Source of the DNA: Hevea brasiliensis
Taxonomy: Eukaryota; Streptophyta; Magnoliopsida; Malpighiales; Euphorbiaceae
NCBI RefSeq assembly: GCF_030052815.1
Contig: NC_079499.1
Coordinates: 82,375,183 to 82,439,182, forward strand
DNA: 64,000 bases
Direction: 5' to 3'
The notes beneath the pieces were generated by a model, which saw only the letters and a list, made by a program, of their open reading frames with translations, made no database searches and was not told the origin of the DNA. A program made the translations under genes and the position numbers. Below are positions 1-11,863 of the stretch, piece by piece. Within the stretch, counting starts at the first letter, position 1; each line of letters begins with the position of its first letter.

Positions 1-1
1 A

Positions 2-2269
2 GGAGAATATTTTAGTACTGAATTTGATGAATACTTGAGAGAGCATGGCATTGTTTCCCAGCAGACTCCTCCAGGAACTCCATAGCTGATTGGTGTATCT
101 AAAAGGAGAAATCGTACACTATTAGATATGGCACGTAGTATGATGAGCTATACTGATATGCCAATCTCCTTTTGGGGATTTGCATTAGAATCAGCTTTAT
201 ATATTCTGAATAGGGTTCCATCAAAATCAGTTTCTTCCACACCATATGAGATATGGCATAGAAGAAAACCAAGTTTTAAGCATGTTAAGATTTGGGGTTG
301 TCCAGCATATATCAAAAAGCTGAACACTGATAAATTGGAAATCAGATCAAAAAAGGGTCGATTTGTTAGATATCCAAAAGATAGTTTTGGATATCATTTT
401 TATTTGCCTACTTCACAAAAGGTTGTGATAAGTAGAGATGCCACATTTCTTGAACAACAATTTGTTCAAGAAGGAGGCAAAGGAAGGCAAATAGAGTTAG
501 AATTGTAGAATTCTGACCAACCAACAGATCAGATGGATATAGATCCATCTAGTCAACCTATACTCGTAAATGAAACCTTCTACAGCTGTTCCTCGCAGAA
601 GAACCAGGGTATCTCACCCACCAGTGAGATATGGTTTCCTTCATAAAGAAGAACAAGAGTTTTCTACTCATGAAGAAGTAGATCATGGAGATGATCCACT
701 TACCTATGAAGAAGCTATATCAGATATAGACTCTTCAAAATGGATTGATGCTATGAAATCCAAGATTGATTCCATGTATAAGAATCAATTTTGGGATCTT
801 GTTAACCCACTTAAAGGTATTATACTTATAGGGAACAAATGGGTTTTCAAGAAGAAAATTGGTTCCGATGGAAAGGTAGAGACCTATAAGGCAAGGCTAG
901 TAGCGAAAGGGTTTTGCCAAAGGCAAGGAATCGACTATGAGGAGACTTTCTTGCATGTTTCCATGCTTAAATCAATTAGGATACTATTAGCAATAGCTAC
1001 ATACTATGATTATGAGATTTGGCAGATGGATGTCAAAACAGCTTTTCTCAATAGATACATTGAAGAAAACATTTTCATGGAACAACCTAGGGGTTTTGAA
1101 TACCTAGATGGTTCCAAGGTCTGCAAGCTAAAGCGATCCATTTATGGGTTAAAACAAGCTTCAAGGAGTTGGAACATCCATTTTGATGAAGCCATTAAAT
1201 CATTTGGTTTTATCAAAAATGAGGATGAGTCGTGTGTATATAAGATTAGTGACAGTGCTATCACTTTCCTTGTCTTATATGTGGATGACATACTGCTGAT
1301 GGGTAAGGACATAGGTATGTTGACAACTGTAAAGGTATGGTTGTCAAATACATTCTCCATGAAAGACTTAGGGGAGCCAACCTATATTCTTGGGATTCGC
1401 ATCTATAGAGAAAGAGCAAAAAGAATAATTGGTTTGGTTTATCCCAAAGTCTATACTTGGAAAAGGTGTTAAAGAGGTTTAACATGCTTGATTCCAAGAG
1501 AGGATTGTTACCAATTAGACATGGTATCCATCTTTCTAAAGAGATGTCTCCAAAGACACCTGAAGAAAGAGATAAAATGGCCAGGATTCTATATGCTACG
1601 ACTATTGGAAGTTTAATTTATGCAATGTTGTGTACTAGGCTGGATATCACATATGCTGTTAGTTTGACTAGCAGGTATCAATCCAATCCAGGTTTGGAAT
1701 ACTGGATAGCTGTCAAAAATATCCTTAAGTACCTAAAAAAAACTAAGGATTTATTCTTGATATATGGAGGTGGAGACTTGCAATTGGATGTTTATACTGA
1801 TTCTGATTTCCAATCAGATATCGATGATAGAAAGTCTGCCTCTGGATATGTGTTCATTTGTAATGGAGGTGCAGTCAGTTGGAAGAGTTCCAAACAGAGT
1901 ACGGCTACAGATTCCACTACCGAGGATGAGTATATTACTGCATCTGATGCTGCAAAGGAAGCTGTTTGGCTAAAGAAGTTCATGACATAACTTGTAGTAG
2001 TTCCTTCCATTGAGTCAGCAGTTCCACTACACTGTGACAATAATGGAGCAGTCATACAGGCGAAGAAACCCCGGTCTCACCAAAAATCCAAACACATAGA
2101 AAGGCGCTACCACATTATTAGAGAAATAATTGGGCGAGGCGATGTAGCAATGCAGAAAATAGCATCAGCTGAAAATCCAGCTAATCCATTCACTAAGCCT
2201 ATGCCACAGACTCAGCTAGACTGACATCTTGAGAAGATGGGTTTAAGATATTGTAATGAATGGCTCTAG
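2..2269 (+). pseudogene. Copia pol remnant A: integrase end, reverse transcriptase, RNase H
   Basis: This is the 3' part of a Ty1/copia polyprotein, normally cut into integrase, reverse transcriptase and RNase H. The frame is open from base 2 except for a TAG at 83-85. The integrase C-terminal part (128-508) has the copia signature LNRVPSKSV and WGCPAY. The RT begins near 700 (WVFKKKIGSDGK, then QMDVKTAFLN) and keeps its catalytic YVDD near 1277. RNase H (about 1780-1990) shows YTDSDFQSD and STTEDEY. The reading frame breaks near 570, where one base is gained relative to copy B. It breaks again near 1435, where five bases are duplicated. It also has a TAA at 1988. The product ends at TAG 2267-2269, just before the polypurine tract and LTR. 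It cannot make a full polyprotein. Confidence 0.93.
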
Positions 2270-2283
2270 TGCTAGTGGGAGCT

Positions 2284-4378
2284 TTTTAGTAGTATGCCCT
2301 AGAGCATATCATTTAGTATGTATCTTGTACATGTTTTTATTAATAAAAAGCATTTCCACTTTTATGTTTACATAATATATTTATGTGTAATAGAAAAGGT
2401 CCACTGATATTTTGTTAGAAATTCTATTCTTAAGTTATTAAGAATATGAGTGACAGTATCTCTAGCACAAAGTATCATAAATAGGTTCACAATCGAGGAT
2501 ACTTCATAATAAGGACATGACTTATCCAGAAATATTGTATTCATGTTTGTTCCCAAATTATTTATATGAGATATAAATAAGATGGAATGGTGAGTCTCAT
2601 GCCATATAACAAACATGATAGGCACTTATACATGACAAGTAAGTTGAACCAGTGACACTTATGACAAGCACATGGAGTTTACTCTTATCAATGTATTGTC
2701 ATAAATCATATCAGTGCATATAATTTTTAAACCTGAGATAGCACAGTTATCTTGTATATAGGTGGTTTGAGTTTCATACTTGTACTATGTATAGGTATAT
2801 GGGCATGTGTTGGCTCCTACTAGTTATATATAGAGGTAGGTGTTGATCAAGATGGAATCTGTTCCTCTAAGTAAATAGGGATAAAATCCTATGTTCATTT
2901 AATTGTTCTTGATGTTTCAAGTTCCTAGCCAGGACATATAGATTTAATCAGAAAAGAGTTTTGATGAGAAAATCTATTTAATCAAGAACTGGAATTAAAA
3001 GAGAACATAATATTCATAGCAAATAGAGTTTGACATAAACCATGACTCCAGCTTGAGTTGGGATTTTGTAACAGAGAGATTCTAGTGCATGGCAACATAT
3101 GATTATAGGTTCATTTAAGGTAAACCTTATTACTGATTGGGTGGCCATGGCATGCTATGTTGGTGTTAACCATGGTCTATGAGGTGCATAAAATGATTTA
3201 GAGAAATCATTTATGGTAAGAAAGAGTTCTGATGATATTGAGAGTTGATATCATATCTCATTGCCAATTAGTGATGAGCCTAGTGAGTCACGCACATACA
3301 CAAGTTATTACCTAATTAAATATGATTTAATTAATTAATTGAAGAGTTTAATTGATTAGTTAAATAGGTTTGGTTTGCAATTAGATTGCAAAGTGCCTAG
3401 CATGACTTGAAACCAAATCTAGATTATTGAATGTATAATATAAGTTAAATTTATATTTAAAGTATTTAAATATGAATTTAATTAATGGAAAATTAATTAA
3501 TAAAGATTAATTAAATTATTTATATTTGATATAAATTGATTAGAAGAAGAGAAATAATTATTTTGGGTTGAGAACTTAAAATTAAGACATGGGCATTTTG
3601 GTCATTTCACAGGGTGACATGTGGCACCATGAGATGGTGACACATGGCACTACACATAAGCTTGCCAAATGTCTTTTAATCATGTAAGATGACTAAAATT
3701 AAGATTAAATATAGGTTTGACACTTGGCACAATGTGATTGGGTCAATTAAACCTAGAACCAATCAGAGGGTGACATGTGGCAAGGGTTTTATGTGTTGAC
3801 CTAGCTATATAAGTGCTGTTATGAAAAGAAAAAATAACAATCAGCTACTGCCTCCTTTGTGCCGCCACCTAAGATGCTCTCCCTTCTCTTCATCTTCTTC
3901 TCTCATCTATTCTGAGAGATTAGCAAACAATCTCTTGAATTAAAAATACTAGAAATCATTTCTAGTGTTCTGTTTACATCTTTAATCTCTTATAAGGCAA
4001 AACTTGATTTTCTAAACAATGGAAAAAGCTTTAGAAGCTGTTCAAGGGCTGCCATAGGTGTTTTTGGTGTGGACAAGCTAGAGGGACAATATCTGGTGTC
4101 CTAAAGACGCATCCCAAAGGTGCAAATACACTACAGTGTCTCAGGAGGTTAGTGTATTTGTTTTTCATCTAATCTAGGATTCTAAAATTAATCTGATTAA
4201 TTCTAAAAATCTTAAATGGCAAATACAGATCAAAAAATATATTAAAAGAGTTTTAATATGTTGTTTATCATTGAAATCAAATAGATAAAAATAAATCTTG
4301 CATGATGTATGTGACCCTAGGTGAAAAATTTTTGAATTCAGTGGTATAAACTTGTGTTTTCATGCTTCCACTCCTTCA
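2284..4378 (+). repeat. Copia LTR, complete (2,095 bp)
   Basis: The left edge follows the purine-rich GTGGGAGCTT and matches the second copy, which starts TGTTAGTAGTATG; here the first TG has become TT. The right edge is CTCCTTCA followed by AT and a tRNA-Met-type primer site. The body matches 11483-14803 and, inverted, 53515-55596 and 7369-8738. It carries a TATA box near 3805. No long coding frame is present except an 85-codon antisense frame (2368-2625) that recurs in other copies. Confidence 0.93.
3805..3813 (+). promoter_or_regulatory. Candidate TATA box of copia LTR
   Basis: CTATATAAG lies about 1.5 kb into the LTR and recurs at the same place in the other copies (14231-14239; inverted near 7934 and 54077). 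It is followed within about 40 bases by a CT-rich leader. Position and conservation suggest the core promoter of the element; transcription is not shown. Confidence 0.6.
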
Positions 4379-4380
4379 AT

Positions 4381-4392
4381 TGGTATCAGAGC
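4381..4392 (+). other. Primer binding site, copia (tRNA-Met type)
   Basis: TGGTATCAGAGC follows the LTR end after two bases (AT), as in other plant copia elements primed by initiator tRNA-Met. The authentic downstream sequence seen at the inverted site (7355 and below) is absent. From 4394 the sequence becomes inverted GAG-pre-integrase. The bases TCAGAGCC (4386-4393) belong to both sequences and mark the junction. Confidence 0.9.
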
Positions 4393-4393
4393 C

Positions 4394-4850
4394 CAATGAG
4401 GATAGAATCCTCATTTTCTCTAGTTTTGCAATCCTATCTTCTTCAACATGACATAATCTTAAGTGCCAAATATATTTTGAGCTTGAGTTGATTTTCATCA
4501 TGGCATTGCATTCTTTTAGATTGCTTGCATTAGATTTGTATTTAACCTTATTATCTAGATAATAAAGTCCATCATGCATATAACCCGAACCAACATATTT
4601 ATTTCCAAAATAAATATTGCAAACATCATTTAAGAACTGAAATTCATAACCATCTCTAGTCAAACTAGATATAGAAATGATGTTCTTAAAAAGTATCAGG
4701 TATATGCAAAACCTTATTTAAATACAAAACATGTCTATACATGTATCAAGATTTAGATCTTATAACTAAAGCTTCAATAGTTGAGCTTTTGCCAACCCGG
4801 AGTCTAATATCTCGTTAGTGTAAGCTTCTATTATTGGCTATACTCTGAGC
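4394..4850 (-). pseudogene. Copia protease/GAG-pre-integrase fragment, inverted
   Basis: The frame at 4376-4663 on the - strand encodes the GAG-pre-integrase segment, the histidine/cysteine-containing link before integrase. HLRLCHVEEDRIAKLEKM is recognisable, and the same segment reappears forward at 8755-9000 (there HVAEDRIANMEKMG). Upstream on the - strand, at 4664-4850, the expected protease region is degraded and out of frame; no catalytic aspartate motif could be identified. The fragment is cut off at 4394, where it joins a forward primer site. Its own integrase is missing. Confidence 0.8.
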
Positions 4851-5663
4851 AGTTCCTATTTCTATGCCCATCATTATGGCAGTGGAAACACTCTTCTTTT
4901 GCCTTTGTCAGCTTTGGTCTTCCCTATCTGTTTAGCTTATCTTCTTGGAAGGAATAGGAATCTGAGGTTTTTTTTTCTTATTGCCCTTCTTCTTGTTGGA
5001 CTTTCCAGTAGGAGAAGAAGCAATTAAAGCTACCTCTTTTCCTTTATTGCCCGGCATATTCTTTTGGGCAATAACCAAAATGTTGAGTAAACCAGCTAAG
5101 GTGCATTCCTATTTAGCCATATGGAAATTTGTCACAAAATTCCCAAAAGACTTAGGAAGGGACTGAAGGATCAAATCCGTCTGCAGTTGGAAATCCATGT
5201 TAAAGTCAAGATATTCCAGTTGCTCAATCAGCCAAATCATCTTGTGGACATGATCCCCAACATTCTGTCCCTCAGACATCCTCATGCGGAATAGCTGTCT
5301 AGATATCTCATATCTAGCATTCCTGATGTGCTCACCATATAACTCTTGTAGGTGAAGGAGGATCTCAATCGCACTCTGCATGTTCTCATTCTATTTCTGT
5401 AACTCATTACTCATGGAAGCAAGCATGTAACACTTAGCTCTCATATCATGTTCCTTCCACTTGTCCAAAGTTTAATGTTCCTTTTGGGTGGCCTCTGGAG
5501 GTAAGGAACCAGGAACATTTGAGTCTAGAACATATCCTATGTGTTCAAGGTTTATGACAAGTTTCAAATTTCTTAGCCAATCAGACAAATTAGGTCCTGT
5601 CAACCTATTGTGATCAAGTATGCTTACAAGGATATTGGATGGTGGTGGTTATTCTGTGCTCAT
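4851..5663 (-). pseudogene. Copia gag, inverted, with several stops
   Basis: Gag forms the virus-like particle of Ty1/copia elements. The likely start is the ATG at 5663. The N-terminal third has the DUF4219-like pattern (LTGPNLSDWLRNL) near 5590. The central part, open at 5109-5381, is the UBN2-type gag domain (LHLQELYGEHIRNARYEI, then LPKSFGNFVTNFHMAK). It is followed by a lysine-rich tail at about 4980-5040. A zinc knuckle was not identified. Stops occur near 5650, 5472, 5395, 5106 and further on, so it is dead. The domain assignment rests on familiar copia gag wording, not on a search. Confidence 0.82.
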
Positions 5664-7354
5664 TATTATCAGAAAATTAACTACAGAAAATAATCAGATT
5701 AATTAGTAAATGTATCATGTAATTAACCAAAATAATTATGGTCTTTTAATCAAATTGGTCCTCCCACTAACTTAGCGAATCCTACACTTCCAAAATAGAA
5801 AACGGAAATCCTAGTTGGATAGATTTCTAGTGGGTGATTGAATTCTTATAATTCTATTGACCATCCTCAGGTACATCCATTATTGGAATTACAATAAACT
5901 ATAAGTGAGCAACTCCTTGCCCATCACATCTCATGTGAGGTTCAATCCTTTACCTAGCCCCTAATGCTCAAAATCTCAGGTACATCCATTATTGACTTAT
6001 CTTGCATTAGTTAAGTTGATCCCATTGAGCCAGTAATTATGCAAATAATTTTAATGTTCTCAGATACATCCAATATTGGTTACCAAACCATTTACATATT
6101 TACAACATCTCATGCTTAACAATTATTCTTAAGAAAATCTCTTAAATTAATTACATCTCATGTAACTATTTAAAATTTCTTAAAATAATTGCCCCAATGG
6201 AGGGCCCATGTTATAATTACTTTAATTATAGCATATCCAACTTAATCATTTGTTTGGAAGATTTTATAGTCATCCTAATTACTATTAAGGTCTCACTTTG
6301 CACATTATCCATTTAGCATGCATATATCATATACTTGCATATATTCCCATACATCTCATGCATTCATGGATACACAGTAAATATGGTATGATCATGGACT
6401 TTCTAAGGGATTCAATTCTGAGCCATCAAGAATTGAATCAGGGCATTCCTAGGTACATTTCATTCATTCATATTACAAGAGTTGTTGAAGGAGTACATAA
6501 TCAACACTTGATATTGAATTTCTCCCGCTGGTCCCACCAATACTCTTGACCTCCTTGATCTTCTTGCAATCCAATATTACATAGTAATTCTTGGCATACC
6601 AAAGAGAATTTACAAGAACTTAAATAAATTAAATTGCAACCCAAAAATTATTACAACCTTAATAATACATGCCCAAAAATAAATAAATTAATTTACAACC
6701 CAAAGAAACATAAAAGAAATAAATCTAATCACATTGGTCTTTTATAGTCCATGATCATCCATCATGCATATCACTATTTAACAATTAAATAAAACATACA
6801 TACTTAAATTAAATTGAATATCTCATATTCAACTTAAAAATCCAGATTTGAATATGATTCAAACAAATTTAAAAATTCAGATTTGAATCACATTCAAAAA
6901 CATTTAAAAATTCATATTTGAATCACATTCAAACAACCTTAAAAATTCAGATTTGAATCACATTCAAACAATTTTTGAAAAATTAGATTTGAATCACATT
7001 CAAACCATTTTTAAAAATTCAGATTTGAATATTTTTCAAACAACTTTAAAAATTCAGATTTGAATATGATTAAAAAAACTTTAAAAATTCAGATTTGAAT
7101 TAAAATTTAATTGTGTAATTAAAACTCTAATTAAACAGTTTAATTAGACATAAGATGAGCTTTTAGATCATACAACAATTGCAAATTAAAAAGCCAAACC
7201 TTACACCACCCATGAAGCCCAAAAATGGCGCACCAATGATGGTGTTCTTCAACCAAGCCGCCACCTTTCTTGTAACCAGCAATGGATCTATCATCTCATG
7301 ATTATTCCACACAATTAAATCATATAATCAACAATCTAAATGGCAAATATAGTG
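5664..7354 (-). other. Copia 5' leader between primer site and gag, inverted
   Basis: About 1.7 kb of AT-rich DNA separates the inverted primer site from gag. No coding frame of note is present. It holds repeated short phrases such as CAGGTACATCCATTATTGG (near 5869 and 5979, with a variant near 6063) and the tandem array at 6833-7100. The leader is long for a copia element; whether it holds a packaging signal is not known. Confidence 0.7.
6833..7100. repeat. Tandem repeat, about 36 bp, 8 copies
   Basis: The phrase AGATTTGAAT or a one-base variant occurs near 6844, 6879, 6914, 6948, 6984, 7021, 7056 and 7091, a spacing of 34-37 bases. Each unit also holds AAAAATTC and most hold CATTCAAA. Units contain short complementary halves (TTTGAAT and ATTCAAA). 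It lies in the copia leader. Confidence 0.9.
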
Positions 7355-7366
7355 GCTCTGATACCA
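7355..7366 (-). other. Primer binding site, copia, inverted
   Basis: GCTCTGATACCA on the + strand is the complement of TGGTATCAGAGC. It sits two bases from the end of the inverted LTR at 7369 and is followed on the - strand by the authentic leader. This is the only copia primer site here with its native downstream sequence. Confidence 0.92.
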
Positions 7367-7368
7367 AT

Positions 7369-8738
7369 TGAAGGAGCAGAAGCATGAAAAACACAAGTTT
7401 ATACCATTGGATTCAAAAAACTTTTCACCTAGGGTCACATGCATCATGCAAGATTTATTTTTATCTATTTGATTTCAATGATAAACAATATATTAAAACT
7501 ATTTTAATATATTTTTGAATCTGTATTTTCCATTTAAGATTTTAAAATTAATCAGATTAATTTTAGAACCCTAGATTAGATCAAGAACAAATACACTAAC
7601 CTCTTGATGCACTGCAGTGTATTTGTACTTTTGGGATGCGTCTTTAGAATACCAGATGTTGTCCCTCTAGCTTGTCCACACCAAGATCACCAATGGCAGC
7701 CCCTTGAACAGCTTCTAGAGCTTTTCAAATCAATTAGAAAATCAGGTTTTGCCTTTTGAGAGATTACAGATGTAAACAGGACACTAGAAATGATTTCTAG
7801 TATTCTTAATTCAAGAGATTATTGGGAAATCTCTTTGAATTGATGAGAGATGAAGAAGATGAAAGGGAGAGGTGCTTTGGGGTAGCACCAATGAAACAAA
7901 TAGCAGCTAGGTATTTTTCTTTTCATCCTTTCCCTTATATAGCTAGGTCACCACTTAAAAACCTTGTCATATGTCACCTTCTGATTGGCTCTAGGTTTAA
8001 TTGACCCAATCACATTGTTCCAAGTGTCAAACCTATATTTAATCTTAATTTTAATCATCTTACATGATTAAAAGACATTTGGCAAGCTTATGTATAGTTC
8101 CATGTGTCACCATCTCATGGTGCCACATGTCACCCTGTGAAATGACCAAAATATCCCTGTGTCTTAATTTTGAGTTCTCAACCCAAAATAATTATTTCTC
8201 TTCTTCTAATCAATTTATATCAAATATAAATTAATTAATTAATCTCCATTAATTAATTTTTCATTAATTAAATTCATATTTAAACACTTTAAATATAAAT
8301 TTAACTTATACTATACATCCAATAACCTAGATTTGGTTTCATGTCATGCTAGAGACTTTGCAATCTAATTGCAAACTAAACATATGTAATTAATCAATTA
8401 AACTCTTTAATTAATTAATTAAATCATATTTAATTTGGCGATTACTTGTGTATGTGTGTGACTCACTAGGCTCAACACTAATTGGCAATGAGATATGATA
8501 TCAACTCTTAATATCATCAGAACTCTTTCTTACCATAAATAATTTCTCTAAATCATTTTATGCACCTTATAGACCATGGTTAACACCTAGCATAGCATGC
8601 CATGATCACCCAATCAGTAATAAGGTTTACCTTAAATGAACCTATAATCATATGTTACCATACACTAGAATCTCTCTGTTACAAAATCCCAACTCAAGCT
8701 AGAGTCATGGTTTATGTCAAACTTCATTTGCTATGAAT
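7369..8738 (-). repeat. Copia LTR, inverted and truncated (1,370 bp)
   Basis: On the - strand this is the 3' two thirds of the copia LTR, ending CTCCTTCA beside the primer site. Homology to the solo LTR (53515-55596) runs from 7369 to CTATGAAT at 8731-8738 and then stops. The next bases are forward pol sequence. The first ~700 bases of the LTR are missing. A candidate TATA box (- strand) is at 7934-7941. Confidence 0.9.
7934..7941 (-). promoter_or_regulatory. Candidate TATA box in the inverted copia LTR
   Basis: CTTATATA on the + strand is the complement of the TATATAAG found in the forward LTRs at 3806 and 14232. It points leftward into the inverted gag. Confidence 0.5.
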
Positions 8739-11468
8739 TTCAGTTCACAAATGATGTTTGCAATATTTATTTTGGAAATAAATATGTTGGTTCGGGTTAT
8801 ATGCATGATGGACTTTATTATTAAATAATAATGTTAAATACGAATCTAATGCAAGCAATCTAAATGAATGCAATGTCATGGTGAAAATCAACTTAAGTTC
8901 AAAATATATTTGGCACTTAAGGTTAGGTCATGTTGCAGAAGATAGGATTGCAAATATGGAGAAAATGGGGATTTTATCCTCATTAGGCTCTGAGCCTACT
9001 CCAACCTATGAATCCTGCCTTTAAGGCAAAATGACCATATCACCCTTTGTTGGACAAGAACTAAGAGCTAAAAATATTTTGGAACTAATACATAGTGATG
9101 TATGTAATCCATTTAAGGAAATGGTTAAAGGCAATTTTCATTACTTTATTACCTTTACTGATGATAAATCAAGATTTGGGTATTTGTATTTGATGAAATA
9201 TAAACATGAATCCTTTGAAAAGTTCAAAGAATTTAAATCTGAAGTAGAAAATCATATGGGAAGGAGTATTAAAGCTCTCCGATCAGATCATGGAGGTGAA
9301 TATTTGAATATTGAATTTGATGAATACTTGAGAGAGCACGGCATTATTTCCAGCTGACTCCTCCAGGAACACCATAGCTGAATGTTGTATTTGAAAGGAG
9401 AAATCGTACCCTATTGGATATGGTACATAGTATGATGAGCTATACTGATATGTCAATCTCCTTTTGGGGATTTGCATTAGAATCAGCTTTGTATATTCTG
9501 AATAGGGTTCCATCAAAATCAGTTTCTTGCAAACCTTATGAGATATGGCATGGAAGAAAACCAAGTCTTAAGCATATTAAGATTTGGGGTTGTCCAGCTT
9601 ATATCAAAAAGCTAAACACTAATAAATTGAAAACCGATCAGAAAAGGGTTGATTTGTTGGATATCTAAAAGATAGTTTTGGATATTATTTTTATTTTCCT
9701 ACATCATAAAAGGTTGTGATAAGTAGAAATGCCACATTTCTTGAACAACAGTTTGTTCAATAAGGAGGCAAAGGAAGGCAAATAGAGTTAGAATTGGAGA
9801 ATTCTAACCAACCAACAGATCAGATGGATATAGATCCATCTAGTCAACCTACGCCCATTGATGAAACATCTACAGTTGTTCCTCGTAGAACAACCAGGGT
9901 ATCTCACCCACCAGTGAGATATGGTTTCCTTCATGAAGAAGAACAAGAGTTGTCTACTCATAAAGAAGTAGATCATGGAGATGATCCACTTACCTATGAA
10001 GAAGCTATATCAGATATAGACTCTTCAAAATGGATTGATGCTATGAAATCCGAGATTGATTCCATATATAAGAATCAAGTTTAGGATCTTATTGACCCAC
10101 TAGAAGGTATTGTACTTATAGGGAACAAATGGGTTTTCAAGAAGAAAATTAGTTCTGATGGAAAGGTAGAGGCCTATAAGGCAAGGCTAGTAGCGAAAGG
10201 GTTTCGCCAAAGGCAAGGAATCGACTATGAGGAGACTTTCTCGCCTATTGTCATGCTTAAATCAATTAGGATTCTATTAGCAATAGCTGCATACTATGAT
10301 TATGAGATTTGGCAGACGCATGTCAAAACATATTTTCTCAATTGATACATTGAAGAAAACATTTTCATGAAACAACCTAGGGGTTTTGAATCCCAAGATG
10401 GTTTCAAAGTGCACAAGCTAAAGTGATACATTTAAGGGTTGAAATAAGCTTCGAGAAGTTGGAACATCCATTTTGATGAAGCCATTAAGTCATTTGGTTT
10501 TATCAAAAATAAGGATGAGCCATGTGTATATAACAAGGTTAGTGACAGTACTATCACTTTCCTTGTCTTATATGTGGATGACATACTGTTGATGGGTAAT
10601 GACATAGGTAGTTTGACAACTGTAAAGGTATGGTTGTCAAATACATTCTCCATGAAAGACTTAGGGAAGGCAACCTATATTCTTAGGATTCGCATCTATA
10701 GAGATAGAGTGAAAAGAATAATTGGTTTATCCCAAAGTCTATACTTGGAAAAGGTATTAAAGAGGTTTAACATGCTTAATTCCAAGAGAGAATTGTTACC
10801 AGTGAGGCATGGTATCCATTTTTCTAAAGAGATGTCTCCAAAGAGACCTGAAGAAAGAGATAAAATGGCCAGGATTCCATATGCTTCGGCTATTGAAAGT
10901 TTGATGTATGCAATGTTGTGTACTAGGCCGAATATCGCATATGCTGTTAGTTTGACTAACAGGTATCAATCTAATTTAGGTTTGGAACACTGGATAGCTG
11001 TCAAGAATATCCTTAAGTACTTGAGAAGAACTAAGGATTTATTCTTGATATATAGAGGTGGAGACTTGCAATTGGATGGTTATATTGATTCTAATTTCCA
11101 ATCAGATATCGATGATAGAAAGTCTACCACTGGGTATGTGTTCATTAGTAATGGAAGTGCAGTCAGTTGGAAGAGTTCCAAACAGAGCACGACTGAAGAT
11201 TCCACTACAGAGGCCGAGTATATTGCTGCATAAAATGCTACAAAAGAAGATGTTTGGATATAAGAAACCCCAGTCTCACCAAAAATCCAAACACATAGAA
11301 AGGCGCTACCACATTATCAGAGAAATAGTTGGGCGAGGCGATGTAGCAATGCAGAAAATAGCATCAGCTGAAAATCCAGCTAACCCCTTCACTAAGCCTA
11401 TGTCACAAACTCAACTAGACTGACATCTTGAGAAGATGGGTTTAAGATATTGTAATGAATGGCTCTAG
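8739..11468 (+). pseudogene. Copia pol remnant B: GAG-pre-integrase, integrase, RT, RNase H
   Basis: This forward copia pol starts abruptly within the protease/GAG-pre-integrase link and has no gag before it. GAG-pre-integrase lies at about 8755-9000. The integrase core (9031-9357) shows HSDVC, FTDDKSRFGY and RSDHGGEY, which hold the first two acidic catalytic residues. The rest of integrase is at 9414-9668. A spacer (9794-10084) contains PPVRYGF. RT from about 10085 has several stops (10081, 10300s, 10420s); the YVDD box near 10573 is intact. The end of RT and RNase H (10574-11233) shows DSNFQSDIDDRKST and STTEAEYIA. The final segment to TAG 11466-11468 has a deletion of roughly 80 bases near 11260 relative to copy A. 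It is non-functional, with more lesions than copy A. Confidence 0.92.
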
Positions 11469-11518
11469 CGCTAGTGGGAGATTGTTAGTAGTATGCCCTA
11501 GAGCATATCATTTAGTAT

Positions 11519-11863
11519 TGTAACACCCTAGGCAAATCCCACATTGACAAAACACGGGAGAGATGCTGGGTTTATAAGCTGATGGTTTGTAACCCCTAGT
11601 GACGCATTTTAAAACCGTGAGGGCTTCTGCCCAGAGCGGACAATATCACTAGTGGGCCGGGCCATTACATTTGTGGTATCAGAGCCACTCCGCGTGCAAC
11701 CTTGAACGATGGTGGGGCAAACCTCAGCGAGGACGCTGAGTCCCATAAGGGGGGTGGATTGTAACACCCTAGGCAAATCCCACATCGACAAAACACGGGA
11801 GAGATGCTGGGTTTATAAGTTGGTGGTTCGTAACCCCTAGTGACACGTTTTAAAACCGTGAGG
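11519..11863 (+). repeat. TRIM forward unit: LTR, internal part, partial LTR
   Basis: The LTR is 11519-11669, the primer site 11674-11685 and the purine tract ends at 11759. The second LTR begins at 11760 and breaks off after ACCGTGAGGG. It then joins an inverted LTR at GCCCACTAG, with two to three G residues of ambiguity. Confidence 0.9.

Noticed and set aside
6838..7100. Regular 36-bp repeats as a CRISPR array
   Set aside because: There are no unique spacers; whole units are similar and AT-rich, and they sit in a copia leader.
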